Positions 13,101 to 18,163 of a stretch of DNA of 32,342 bases are shown here, piece by piece. The stretch is from UBA4292 sp002395865 (GTDB taxonomy: Bacteria > Bacillota > Clostridia > Lachnospirales > Lachnospiraceae): positions 1-32,342 of the forward strand of contig CAMNBU010000025.1 in assembly GCA_946533395.1 (NCBI GenBank), written 5' to 3'. The notes under the pieces are model-generated. The model made no database searches. It had not been told where the DNA came from and saw only the letters and a list, made by a program, of their open reading frames with translations. Each line of letters opens with the position of its first letter. The first letter of the stretch is position 1. The translations under genes were made by a program, and so were the position numbers.

Positions 13101-15794
13101 GCTACAACCTCTATATTCATCTGCAAGGTGGACGAGAATGGCGACCCGGTTAGAGGTGCTGCATTCGGACTGTTCAGTGATGCGAACTGCTCAGAAGCTA
13201 TCGGCAATTCACAGATCACAGGCGATACAGGACTTATCGAGTTCGCGAACCTTACAGCCGGCAGCACCTACTACGTAAAGGAGCTCGCTGCGGCGGATGG
13301 ATATGTATTCACCAATGATCTTGTGGTGAAGATCACCATCAGCAGCGTGAACACGGTAATAAGCATTGTTATCGATGCTAATAGGAATACAAGAGTTTCA
13401 GAATACAAGTATCAGGCCGATAATTCTACTATCGGTGCTCAGATAGTAAACGAAAAGACTTCTGTCACCGTAAGCAAGAAGGCAGTAAACGGCCAGGAAG
13501 AGCTCGCGGGAGCAGTTATCGAGATCACCGAGGAAGTGGCAGCCGGAGCAGATGCAAAGGTTACATCAGCAGCATGGGAGAAGATCGCAAGAGATAACGG
13601 CCTTGAGCTCATCGGAGAGCAGGGCAGCTACACAGGCGTTAAGTTCACATCTACCGATACCGCAAAGGATATCGTGGGCCTGATCACAGGTGTAGAGTAC
13701 AACCTCAAGGAGACTGTAGCACCGAACGGATACACAGTAGCGACAGACAGCAAGTTCAACATCGCAGATGACGGCACAGTAACCTACAAGGGCTCAGAGA
13801 CAGCCGATGGCGTACTCCTCATCGAGGATGCACTCACAACAGTGACCATCAGCAAGGTAGAGACAGGCGCAGGCGAGGAGATCGAGGGCGCACACATTCG
13901 GATCATAGAGAATGCAGGCACCGCTGAAGAGTCAGTATTTACAGAGTGGATAAGCGGTTCTGACGGAACAGATGACGCGACAGGGAAGCTTAAGCCTCAT
14001 GTAGTGACAGGTCTTACAACAGGCGTGACATACACGCTCAGAGAGACCGTTGCACCGGATGGATATAAGATAACTAACGATACTACATTCGTACTGAACG
14101 CGGACGGAACCATTGACACCAACAATTCGACTGCTGTAGTACAGAACAATGTGATTCTGGTTCAGGATAACAAGACTTCGGTAAGCATCAGCAAGGTAGA
14201 CATTGCCAGCGGTGAAGAACTTGAAGGCGCTCACATCCAGATCATAGAGAAAGTATTCGATGAGTCAACAGGTGAGTTGGTCGAGAGCATAGAAAGGGAG
14301 TGGGACAGCACAACAGAAACTCATGTGGTTACCGGTCTTAAGACAGGGGTAGAGTACATACTTCGTGAGACCGTGGCACCTGAGGGATACAAGCTCACGA
14401 CAGATACGAGATTTATCATCGCCGAGAATGGACAGGTAACTTCTACAGGTACGGTTACGGCAGAGGGAGTACTCCTCGTTGAGGACGAGCTCACATCTGT
14501 AAGCATCAGCAAGGTCGACGTGGCAAACGGCGAAGAGCTCAAAGGCGCGACCATCCAGATCATCGAGGTAACATACGATGACCAGACAGGAGAGCCCATA
14601 GAGACCATAGAAAGAGAGTGGGTAAGCGGAACGAGTGCTCAGGTTATCACAGGTCTTAAGACCGGAGTAGAGTACATACTTCGTGAGACCGTGGCACCTG
14701 ACGGATACACCATCGCAAGTGACACCAGATTTACTATCGGCGGGGATGGAAAGGTTACATCCACAGGCACAGTAACAGACGAGGGAGTACTCCTCGTGGA
14801 AGACAGTCTCACACAGGTAAGCATCAGCAAGGTCGACGTGGCAAACGGCGAAGAGCTCGAAGGCGCGACCATCCAGATCATCGCAGTATCAGTCGATGCC
14901 GAAACAGGTGAGAACGTAGAGAAAGTAGTCACAGAGTGGGTAAGCACAGATGTTCCTTACGTAGTCACAGGACTTAAGACCGGGGTAGAGTACATACTCC
15001 GCGAGACAGTTGCACCGGATGGATATGACATTGCAACAGACACAACATTCGTATTAAATGCAGACGGCACTATCGACACAGAGAATACCACTACCAAGGT
15101 GGAGGGCGGAATACTTCTCATCGAGGACAGCCGCACGCAGCGCACCATCACCCTGATAAAGGTCGATAAGGATGGCAATGTGATCACAACGGATTCAACA
15201 GAGTTCGTGATCTACGAGAAGCTCGAGGACGCACAGAGCGGTACCAATGTATACGACACAGTAGTATGTGCGAACGGAACAGGTACCTCCGCAAAGACAC
15301 TCGTGACCGGTAAGACCTACTACATCAAGGAGACCAAGGCACCCGCAGGTTATGTGGCATTTGACGGAATTATCGTTGTAACTCTCGCAAGCAACGCGCA
15401 GGGAATATCGATAATCGTAAGCGATGACGGCGGCGTGAGCGTGGAAGTGGTCGAGACAGTGGCTTCCGAGAACACTTCTCTTAAGATCGAAAACGAGGAG
15501 GAGAGCACCACGGCAGAGGAAGAGTCTTCGACCGAGGAAGAGAGCTCTACTGAAGCAGAAGAGTCCTCAACCGCAGAGGAAGAAGAGAGCACCACAGCTG
15601 AGGAAGAGTCCTCTACCGCAGAGGACGAGACCAAGAACAGCCACGGCGACGGCTCACACGGCGATAACGGCGACAGCAACCTGCCTATCACAGGTATGCT
15701 TGTATGGCCTATCTCAGTATTCTCCGTACTCGGCGCGATCTTCGTAGGCCTCGGCTTCATCGACAACAGGAGAAGAAAGTCCGAGGAAGAGTGA
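1161..15794 (+). CDS. Giant multi-domain Cna-B/SpaA-repeat cell-wall surface protein (4,877 aa)
   Basis: A secreted, wall-anchored adhesin or stalk protein. Residues 1-34 are a signal peptide: a basic start, then hydrophobic 16-33, with cleavage likely near Ala34. Residues ~35-975 hold several beta-rich adhesin-like units (TYTVTV/ISDELG-type phrases) of the kind that carry intramolecular isopeptide bonds. From 977 to 4778 there are 32 Ig-like modules averaging ~119 residues: nine Cna-B type (TKVW near the start, YTVKE near the end) and 23 SpaA type (SKVD, then an E-box such as KETAAPAGY). Residues ~4779-4840 are a Glu/Ser/Thr-rich wall-spanning stretch. LPITG at 4841-4845, a hydrophobic helix and NRRRKSEEE complete a sorting signal. 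No VYPK-like pilin-polymerising motif was seen, so a single long fibre is more likely than a pilus subunit. The ligand is unknown. The reading frame is intact throughout. A sortase lies 28 nt downstream. Confidence 0.95.
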   Translation: MNVVLNRKNSVWQRFTSILLVIAMVLSSMTITIADPDFDNTSLNNFTAGVSISDPEDLDSPVSPEGGTYNLVKDKDYNVSILFNEDKNSGLRQFGITDSEFTLTYALPKGLKAFTEGQEYRFVFTIDDGSQKYTINGNKYVITGNTITVTLNSSDPNYSKLLSMPDAKFSLDFTGRFSENGDYDFGNGKNLSVSTMDTGNLKVGKTGYYDKSTNKMYYTVTVKGIGTNSNVVISDELGTALSYVSDSFSVSSSEGRNLSQDVAISGKTFSYALDSIASGEVITITYSADVNVNDLTALTNNWDNQPNGTYGTTTELGNTATAVSDQDTDSSENEADLQMAGIVFSSLEKTCTSGVSDGNTQDVTWTVTYNKGCGASAYGRILTDTLTDKNITTSTQMPASVTVKVYDQNDNFIREDNQATTSSGFSYTISDSEDYYYVVEYTTTTDVSSLNTKSNNVVNTISDDRGVKIVKEAEVGPAVGNEVGFSKTAVRWNSEETTWRMVITVPSTGLDKAVITDTLPILDKYNNGTNGDHDFIDRYIDESIRVDGLLDTEESYSVDASDPTKVVITFSNNGVPGLKGTGAVRYVSVELKTKNDSEWLTYSSDSSVDAWKKTHKNTAKLEYDTAGSSIVKSDEVKPLLSGVTKNVVIKTDEWNIARVDSAQAPYAYTDDGRAIYRFDILVQGADGDISVNDEFDTRVFELYDYPADTDNMFLFGASDQYNAFTRDNSKKSSTKASYVSGTEGVSFTISENHLAKVNDNFYPFYNFTYYLVEKEAGLLKKAAFTPDANEGNASFTNRATFDNAVDTADMGYSYKNINKQLTNNPGGDDTTARYRIVINEVELKLNNGEPFSVTDSLGCDLLSNPDDNPELYNKNLSMLYDTISVKDKNGNDLVANGTVTWNISGYHTVFNIPDEKAIYIEYDCRVIVPTGTEQTKDIEIVNTVKYGKYQDSDYGKYSERNYDNSSYNINANASASNIKIKVYKCDKNTNSTPLEGAAFQLFYNQDYDFENKDKTVTHFSKGDLVTSDPSIVFTTGSNGIATISGPDNAGWWLVRGVNYYIKEVSAPNGYAIDEQEYKFTISEDNVPDYSIFNYFSDDIITFKDVEGVDVEASKQWQDENGSTVSAPAGATVKFTVYSRTTEGDTAVQRGGSDYTITLDGSETTAWKAVFKGLNKYDGNGNEIVYVVKETDCSVTGYESQSPDGVSNGETIINKEMTTAPETMTVTATKAWRNLDGSRNAPLGASVTITLCDGNNKPISIDGVRTVITLDGAQDETGEDSAWTAVFKNLPKYNGSDLAVYTVKETSSPAGYTATVTSTADGYAIENRQTSVAVSATKVWKSASGELITNADELGYKVKFNLYADGVATAYYVELDGSIDPEVEPGTTPIAYESGKWTASFNNLPGYKYAADGTATAIVYKIVEKDTPAEFISDCPAAGVENGGTITNTQSSITITKVDENGNPLAGVRLRLTADLDNSVWERLRNSLPMAMSPRLYVTYESGTEHMDFGGIGFTSTGAPIDITGLPVGVVYTITEVNPAENYMGIDPVSFRLNEDGTVTVNNSRVENNNIVITNKLLETPVVIKKVDGKGDPLTGAVFAIYSDVGCTEQIGLDQTTEADGITSFIGLKAGSTYYVKEVSAPAGYVLIDTVIKITVGGRNGVPYVEIDTNGNTSITTYVGYVDKVNSGSGDPDYERAGDYGTDTDSEETETAVQGAVVPNEKTRLTISKTGTTPGAELPGATLQITGGDLTADQWTAIATASTTTDVTVSVLSTNNGISWTSSASAVTIVGLPAGKTFTLKETAAPAGYAIAADTTFRLDAQGKVTALTGSNAAKISDTSVRISDELLPRFSVRKIDQEGNALPVNVTFVIKGGNLSADDWTAVAAASNTGLDSNVFSYDMGGLRFSAGNNPVDILGLPDGNYTIEEIASALLPGNLEQNTEPKAFTVADGRISLTADDFYSASGNNITAVNYYITALTVNKVKEDSSLLTDANVRFELYTDAECQNLFDASVTGITGTADFTGLRAGKTYYLVEASNSDGRYLITATKASPIIITVANDLTISISGMTDGVTKTGNTELTVVNKLNYVGLGFHKINGLDKPLEGAVFSVYKSLEDAQNRNDAIFVTAPTAADGTTSVPATAKVLVANMTYYAVETTAPGHYVANDAVIAFTVNAASIVTITSDETSSTISVVGNVVSVQNEKETTSVTVRKMWLNANGEDITASITDRDSNYEVVFRLYANGQPTEQTVTLCGQNAAVPSGVYAYELSPWVATFTNLEKYVADDSDTKIEYTVKEESGPSEFYCITPDDAPVGDDGEIVNRMTSVFVAKVDQNDALLANAVISLTCGALGNDSWDKIKEAAGALNDGVTFERIDGGISWTTTGSVVVIPGLFRTNSSSGAECVYTIAETAAPAGYGRTQASYTFKIDGNGNAVDAESEAAFSENLFEFENDINVISIAKVNQNSTAMSGVPFEITGNLDQSVWDAVASASDGVSSMNGGIKWTSKSSPVEIKGLPAGDYMISELRTDNPYTAYSYAGNVAFSVGEDGKISGIGDSDYFTAQTGGTRITVTNYLLVNLYIHKIDYFGNNLKGAYFDLYSDSACTDLVRGKQSDINGMVTFENLHAGVNYWLKEVGVAGSSDYSIPEAAIEVVIDGYGDITFTDYDAASGLVSISDRSSTGYDIEIKNDYANPVGLSFVKRSDDGITMLPGSSLSIYASANDAQAKSNEIIVLGPTNGSGEASISADSRKLLADHVYYAVETGVPEGYIGLDGIIEFEIDENGEVTLLNDIDGVSAEGDTITVINKDNLVDITVTKTWVNYDGTDTPAEGTEIVFGLFRGDAKIETIALNGEVDEDGEFSAWTATFKDLPKYEDDEETTITYVVKEIEGAQGYLYGGDISINAGAAQTTGNITNTVTKISVAKTDSSDNTALAGAKLRITSNDDIDWDIVLANNHQNEGVTFYEVDNQAQHRYIGMLWTTGAAPIEIWGLPAGSYTLEEFDTPTGYVEFTAGVSFTIDAGGNLTLADGAPAQASVSGNDITLANDRLTTDVSVTKVWQDSDGNEMAAPAGASVVFTLFDQNGSTDRTVTLDGTVDEDGESTAWVATFADLPAYSFSGGAATQLEYHVEETTGWPNYPAVNTSAQNGGTIINKASPIPVTDIVVTKVWSNADGSDTAPTGRTVVIGLFRDGGEAPILTVTLDGATDTTADAFESAPWVATFKNLPRIPELGADEYSYTVKEITGCEGYQSSYTTPIAVNDSNDFATTITNTQLTRTVSVSKVDATSQNELAGAIIVLSSDDVTSEGWAAIKAATTGVELVKDENDESVNIGIKWTSSASGTQTINGITEGTYTLTETVAPTNYAIATATEFTVAADGTITSGGQTITNGAILIEDSLLTSKITIKKVDKNNKAITTDTAEFAIYETLADATRGETVYPPITTRTTDGIGESTTLTLGKTYYVREIKAPQGYLKYEGIIAIKLSNPNQNIAITINPDGDVNITSANITSDGTELTVPNADNVTSVTVSKKWYRADGTNTAPAGVSVKLTIYTANDNKPVTKNGDNYFIILTDASWTAEFTGIAKYDINGNEIQYIVREDAVAGYKNLDEGGVGNGGTIRNVELVSVSVNKQWLDKDGNDITSSLGSGYEAVFRLYANGTATDKTVTLNGTASTATYGDRATDAWTATFTNLPVYDAADSEYINYTVKEDSCTQGYYDSTVYTSDYGASDGNTIINKEIAGVVISKVTLAGGTENALAGAYLELKGTSLATDDWNNITSNQTTAKIVGQGANDIKGIRWTSTDEPIALRGLKAGTYTLTETEAPAGYTIADPITFTVAADGTIKIGEDTVTEIRMTDELTSVKISKTEITGQTTVPGATLQITAKVASNVSSDTWAQIAGRNAGVALVKDENDQNVNIGISWTSTDSALEIVGLAADVTYVLKETVAPDNYAIATDTEFTIGRDGTVQSTELDSTSGIILVKDALATTSIFICKVDENGDPVRGAAFGLFSDANCSEAIGNSQITGDTGLIEFANLTAGSTYYVKELAAADGYVFTNDLVVKITISSVNTVISIVIDANRNTRVSEYKYQADNSTIGAQIVNEKTSVTVSKKAVNGQEELAGAVIEITEEVAAGADAKVTSAAWEKIARDNGLELIGEQGSYTGVKFTSTDTAKDIVGLITGVEYNLKETVAPNGYTVATDSKFNIADDGTVTYKGSETADGVLLIEDALTTVTISKVETGAGEEIEGAHIRIIENAGTAEESVFTEWISGSDGTDDATGKLKPHVVTGLTTGVTYTLRETVAPDGYKITNDTTFVLNADGTIDTNNSTAVVQNNVILVQDNKTSVSISKVDIASGEELEGAHIQIIEKVFDESTGELVESIEREWDSTTETHVVTGLKTGVEYILRETVAPEGYKLTTDTRFIIAENGQVTSTGTVTAEGVLLVEDELTSVSISKVDVANGEELKGATIQIIEVTYDDQTGEPIETIEREWVSGTSAQVITGLKTGVEYILRETVAPDGYTIASDTRFTIGGDGKVTSTGTVTDEGVLLVEDSLTQVSISKVDVANGEELEGATIQIIAVSVDAETGENVEKVVTEWVSTDVPYVVTGLKTGVEYILRETVAPDGYDIATDTTFVLNADGTIDTENTTTKVEGGILLIEDSRTQRTITLIKVDKDGNVITTDSTEFVIYEKLEDAQSGTNVYDTVVCANGTGTSAKTLVTGKTYYIKETKAPAGYVAFDGIIVVTLASNAQGISIIVSDDGGVSVEVVETVASENTSLKIENEEESTTAEEESSTEEESSTEAEESSTAEEEESTTAEEESSTAEDETKNSHGDGSHGDNGDSNLPITGMLVWPISVFSVLGAIFVGLGFIDNRRRKSEEE
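4089..15494 (+). repeat. Array of 32 Cna-B/SpaA protein modules
   Basis: Module starts were placed by the recurring Val-x-Val-x-Lys opening strand. Approximate start residues are 977, 1109, 1223, 1330, 1450, 1580, 1723, 1848, 1975, 2088, 2203, 2323, 2453, 2574, 2691, 2808, 2914, 3047, 3156, 3272, 3396, 3519, 3619, 3734, 3854, 3982, 4099, 4225, 4337, 4444, 4552 and 4660. The Trp-containing Cna-B type is at 1109, 1223, 1330, 2203, 2808, 3047, 3156, 3519 and 3619; the others are SpaA type. Most modules show the Lys, Glu (E-box) and terminal Asn/Asp expected for Lys-Asn isopeptide cross-links. The modules are divergent at DNA level except near the C-terminal end. Confidence 0.85.
14499..14858 (+). 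repeat. Near-identical DNA repeats in the last SpaA modules
   Basis: The 42 bp at 14499-14540 recur without change at 14817-14858 and continue with one mismatch for a further ~25 bp. In addition, 35 bp at 14349-14383 recur exactly at 14667-14701. The offset is 318 bp in both cases, which is one module. This points to recent duplication or gene conversion within the gene. Earlier modules do not show such DNA identity by eye. Confidence 0.85.
15495..15791 (+). other. Wall-spanning acidic region and LPITG sorting signal (part of the giant protein)
   Basis: The codons alternate Glu runs with Ser-Ser-Thr or Ser-Thr-Thr, then a short His/Gly/Asp segment, then LPITG encoded at 15681-15695. About 20 hydrophobic residues and a basic tail (NRRRK) follow. 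A sortase would cut between Thr and Gly and link the protein to peptidoglycan. The Pro-poor, Glu-rich spacer differs from the Pro-rich spacers common in staphylococcal and streptococcal wall proteins. Confidence 0.9.
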
Positions 15795-15822
15795 TCGGAC
15801 AGGCAAAGCTGTAGAACAGGAA

Positions 15823-16761
15823 ATGCAGAATAACAATAAGAAACATCTTCTGTCCACCCCCGGGGATACCCGGGGGACGGACAGCGGATCCGGTGTTAAA
15901 AAAAGTCCCGGAAGGCGCCGGATAAGGCGCGGCACGATAATGATGGTTCTGGGGGCAATGATGCTTATCGGCGCATTGTCCCTCTTTTTACACAACCGTC
16001 GCATAGAGGAGGAGGCCGGTGAAGCCTCAGCCGAGATAGTAGGTGAGCTCTCGGCTCTGATAAAGGCTCAGGCACCTATGACACGATCGTCCGACGACGA
16101 TGATCCTCTGTCGTATAATCTGCCCTCATCCGAGGGAGGAAAGGGAACCGGACAGGGTGCGGTAGGAGAGGCCTCGGGCTATGAGGATTCGTTCGAAGAA
16201 TCCCATGAGATAAATGCCCCTTCCAAGTACCACCCGGACGATGCGGAGCTCGCAACGGGCGAGGTATCGGAAGCATCTTTCGAGACACAGGCAGCGCATC
16301 AGGACGATTCGGCCCCCGCACAGCCTCAGCCCGCGGCGCCTGCGGTAACCAGAAGGCCGACTACACGCCAGATGGAGTGCGTGGAGCTGAACGGCTACAC
16401 ATATATCGGTATACTCGATATGCCCACGCTCGGGCTCACGCTTCCTATACAGTGGGGCTGGTCCGATGCGCTTTTGTCGGTGTCACCGTGCCGCTATGAC
16501 GGCTCGACCTACGACAACAATATGATCATTCTGGCGCATAATTACGCCACACATTTCGGGACGATAAAGAACCTTCGCCCCGGTGACAGGCTGACGTTTA
16601 CGAATGTGTACGGCGAGGTCATCAACTATCAGGTGATCGGCAGCGAATCGTTTCACAGGAGCCGCATAGAGCAGATGTATATGGGCAGCTGGGATCTGAC
16701 GCTTTTCACCTGCGTGCCCAACACCTACAACCGTCTGGCCGTGAGGTGCGTGAGAGTGTGA
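15823..16761 (+). CDS. Sortase family transpeptidase, N-terminally anchored, long linker
   Basis: A 312-residue sortase, the probable anchoring enzyme for the LPITG protein encoded 28 nt upstream with no terminator between. Residues 1-37 are a basic cytoplasmic tail and ~38-57 a single membrane helix. Residues ~58-185 are a low-complexity acidic to Ala/Pro-rich linker, and ~186-312 the sortase beta barrel. The catalytic residues can be read as His239 (ILAHN), Cys297 (TLFTC) and Arg304 (NRLAV). There is no C-terminal membrane helix and no obvious lid, so it is not a typical pilin-polymerising class C enzyme; a class D- or E-like type is possible. The ribosome site is weak (AGGA), which suggests dependence on transcription and translation of the giant gene. 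The linker of ~130 residues is unusually long. Confidence 0.9.
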   Translation: MQNNNKKHLLSTPGDTRGTDSGSGVKKSPGRRRIRRGTIMMVLGAMMLIGALSLFLHNRRIEEEAGEASAEIVGELSALIKAQAPMTRSSDDDDPLSYNLPSSEGGKGTGQGAVGEASGYEDSFEESHEINAPSKYHPDDAELATGEVSEASFETQAAHQDDSAPAQPQPAAPAVTRRPTTRQMECVELNGYTYIGILDMPTLGLTLPIQWGWSDALLSVSPCRYDGSTYDNNMIILAHNYATHFGTIKNLRPGDRLTFTNVYGEVINYQVIGSESFHRSRIEQMYMGSWDLTLFTCVPNTYNRLAVRCVRV

Positions 16762-16773
16762 ATGCATTATATG

Positions 16774-16795
16774 AAAAGCCCTCCGGGGCTTTTTT
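16774..16795 (+). terminator. Rho-independent terminator after the sortase gene
   Basis: AAAAGCCC (16774-16781) pairs with GGGCTTTT (16786-16793) around a TCCG loop and runs into further T residues. It closes the surface protein-sortase unit. Confidence 0.9.
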
Positions 16796-16825
16796 CGATT
16801 CACGGGATTCCCGCGCGGTTTTGTA

Positions 16826-16854
16826 TTGATTTTGCCCTTTGGGTGTGCTAAATT
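16826..16854 (+). promoter_or_regulatory. Probable promoter of the three-gene ExbB/ExbD-like unit
   Basis: TTGATT (16826-16831) and TAAATT (16849-16854) are 17 bp apart, lying between a terminator and a gene whose ribosome site begins at 16864. The match to consensus is moderate, and the start codon at 16877 would leave a very short leader. The position is convincing because the preceding unit is terminated. Confidence 0.55.
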
Positions 16855-16876
16855 ATATCTGTACAGGAGGTTTGCC

Positions 16877-17392
16877 ATGGGAGAGTTATTAAAGATAGTA
16901 TTCGGCAATTTCATAGGCATTGACGGTATAATCATTCTGATGGCCGGTGTAAATGTGCTCCTCTTCATCAAGACGAAGGAGATGGCAGGCAGGGTGTATA
17001 ACTATTTCAACAGGACCGACAGGACCAGGAACCTCGCTGAGTCTGCCAGACAGGTGCTGAAGAAGACCACCTCCGAGGGAACCAAGATAAGCACGGAGGA
17101 GCTTCTGGATAACCGTGACAGGATGAACAGGATGTACTCCTTCTATACCGCCATAACCACCATGTTCCCTTTGATGGGCATGTTCGGGACAGTCATTTCA
17201 CTGATACCCATGGTGGATAATCTCGGCACGGCGGGAGCAACGGGACTGTTCTTCACGGCGCTCACATCTACCTTCTGGGGCATATTATTTGCACTTATAT
17301 TTAAGTTTATGGACGCTTTTATATCCTACAAGATAGAAGACAATGAAAAACACATGGAGTATCTTCTGAACCCCAACAAGCAGGTGAGTTAG
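16877..17392 (+). CDS. MotA/TolQ/ExbB-like proton-channel subunit
   Basis: A 171-residue membrane protein. Helix 1 is at ~13-32, then a cytoplasmic loop (~33-85), then helix 2 (~88-111) and helix 3 (~120-150). Helix 2 carries FPLMGMFGTVISLIP and helix 3 carries ATGLFFTALTSTFWGILFAL. This is the paired Gly/Thr-rich pattern of the MotA_ExbB family (compare LLGLLGTV and ALxTTxxGL), whose members form pentameric channels around two ExbD-type subunits and use ion flow for mechanical work. It is shorter than typical ExbB (~240 aa). The start at 16877 follows CAGGAGG with 6-nt spacing; an upstream in-frame TTG at 16826 overlaps the promoter and is rejected. The stop is 9 nt before the next gene. Family membership is seen; the role in a single-membrane bacterium is unknown. 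Confidence 0.8.
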   Translation: MGELLKIVFGNFIGIDGIIILMAGVNVLLFIKTKEMAGRVYNYFNRTDRTRNLAESARQVLKKTTSEGTKISTEELLDNRDRMNRMYSFYTAITTMFPLMGMFGTVISLIPMVDNLGTAGATGLFFTALTSTFWGILFALIFKFMDAFISYKIEDNEKHMEYLLNPNKQVS

Positions 17393-17401
17393 GAGGGGCC
17401 T

Positions 17402-18163
17402 ATGAAGAAGAGGGAGCTGATACTTGATTTTACATCGCTTCTGGATATAATCATGATCATACTCTTTCTGGTGCTCGGCTCGGTGAGCGAGTCGGCTGCC
17501 ACAGCTCAGGACGAGGCGCAGACCGCAAAGGAGCAGGCTATTGCCCGGATGAAGCAGATAGAGGAGCTGACTGCTCAGGTGGAGGAGCTTTCGGATAAGC
17601 TCGCCGCGCAGTCGGACGATGCCGATAAGCTTTCGGAGCAGATAGAGGCCGCGCAGAAGAGCTACGATGAGCTTTCGGTGAGGTATGACGCGCTGCTGGG
17701 TGATTATGAGTATCTGAAGCTTATATCGGACTACGGAGCGGATGATTCCAAGGTATATGAGGCTGTCATAGAGCGCACGGGCAAGGTCGTCCTTTACTGC
17801 AATTCTGACAAGAACGATGACGGCAAGGATGTGGCGGTGTTCTCCATCTACACCGATGCGGGTGAGGAGGGCTTCGTGCTCTCGGGTACCTTCGAGGTGG
17901 AACACGACACCGCGATGAGCTCGCAGGAGAGGGCCGATTACAAGGCCAGGAGCATTACCGCAGCCACACAGTTTCTGCTGGATGTTCTCAGAGAAGATGA
18001 GAGCAGTATGCTGTGGTTCTCCATCTACTACGACTATGACGATCTGAATATCTCGAGCTTCGACATGGAGGTCATAGAGGCAGCCATAGATAATCTCGAG
18101 CTCAGATTCGATAAGAGGTGTTATTACATAAGATTTAAGACAAGGAGGAACGAAAATGAGTAA
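17402..18163 (+). CDS. ExbD/MotB-like subunit: membrane aspartate, coiled coil, outer domain
   Basis: A 253-residue protein with one membrane helix (~9-28, LDFTSLLDIIMIILFLVLG) directly after a short basic N-terminus. Asp15 inside the helix matches the ion-carrying Asp of ExbD, TolR and MotB. Residues ~36-102 are a strongly charged heptad-like coiled coil. Residues ~105-250 are a mixed alpha/beta outer domain that I do not recognise, with no OmpA-like peptidoglycan-binding signature visible. Together with the upstream ExbB-like protein it makes the two conserved parts of an ion-driven 5:2 motor. The gene overlaps the next by 8 nt, so the two are translationally coupled. A long coiled coil after the helix is not usual for ExbD or TolR. 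Confidence 0.72.
   Translation: MKKRELILDFTSLLDIIMIILFLVLGSVSESAATAQDEAQTAKEQAIARMKQIEELTAQVEELSDKLAAQSDDADKLSEQIEAAQKSYDELSVRYDALLGDYEYLKLISDYGADDSKVYEAVIERTGKVVLYCNSDKNDDGKDVAVFSIYTDAGEEGFVLSGTFEVEHDTAMSSQERADYKARSITAATQFLLDVLREDESSMLWFSIYYDYDDLNISSFDMEVIEAAIDNLELRFDKRCYYIRFKTRRNENE

Noticed and set aside
14345..15020. Regular DNA repeats as a possible CRISPR array
   Set aside because: The repeats are in frame, one protein module apart, and the intervening sequence is itself coding for homologous modules.
2468..15766. Many minus-strand open frames of 60-140 codons, rich in Ser/Val/Pro
   Set aside because: They repeat because the sense gene is repetitive: the antisense of Thr/Asp/Glu-rich modules stays open. 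They are shadows of the surface-protein gene.
1161..16761. Sortase-assembled pilus locus
   Set aside because: Only one LPxTG protein is present, no VYPK-like polymerisation motif was seen, and the sortase lacks class C features.
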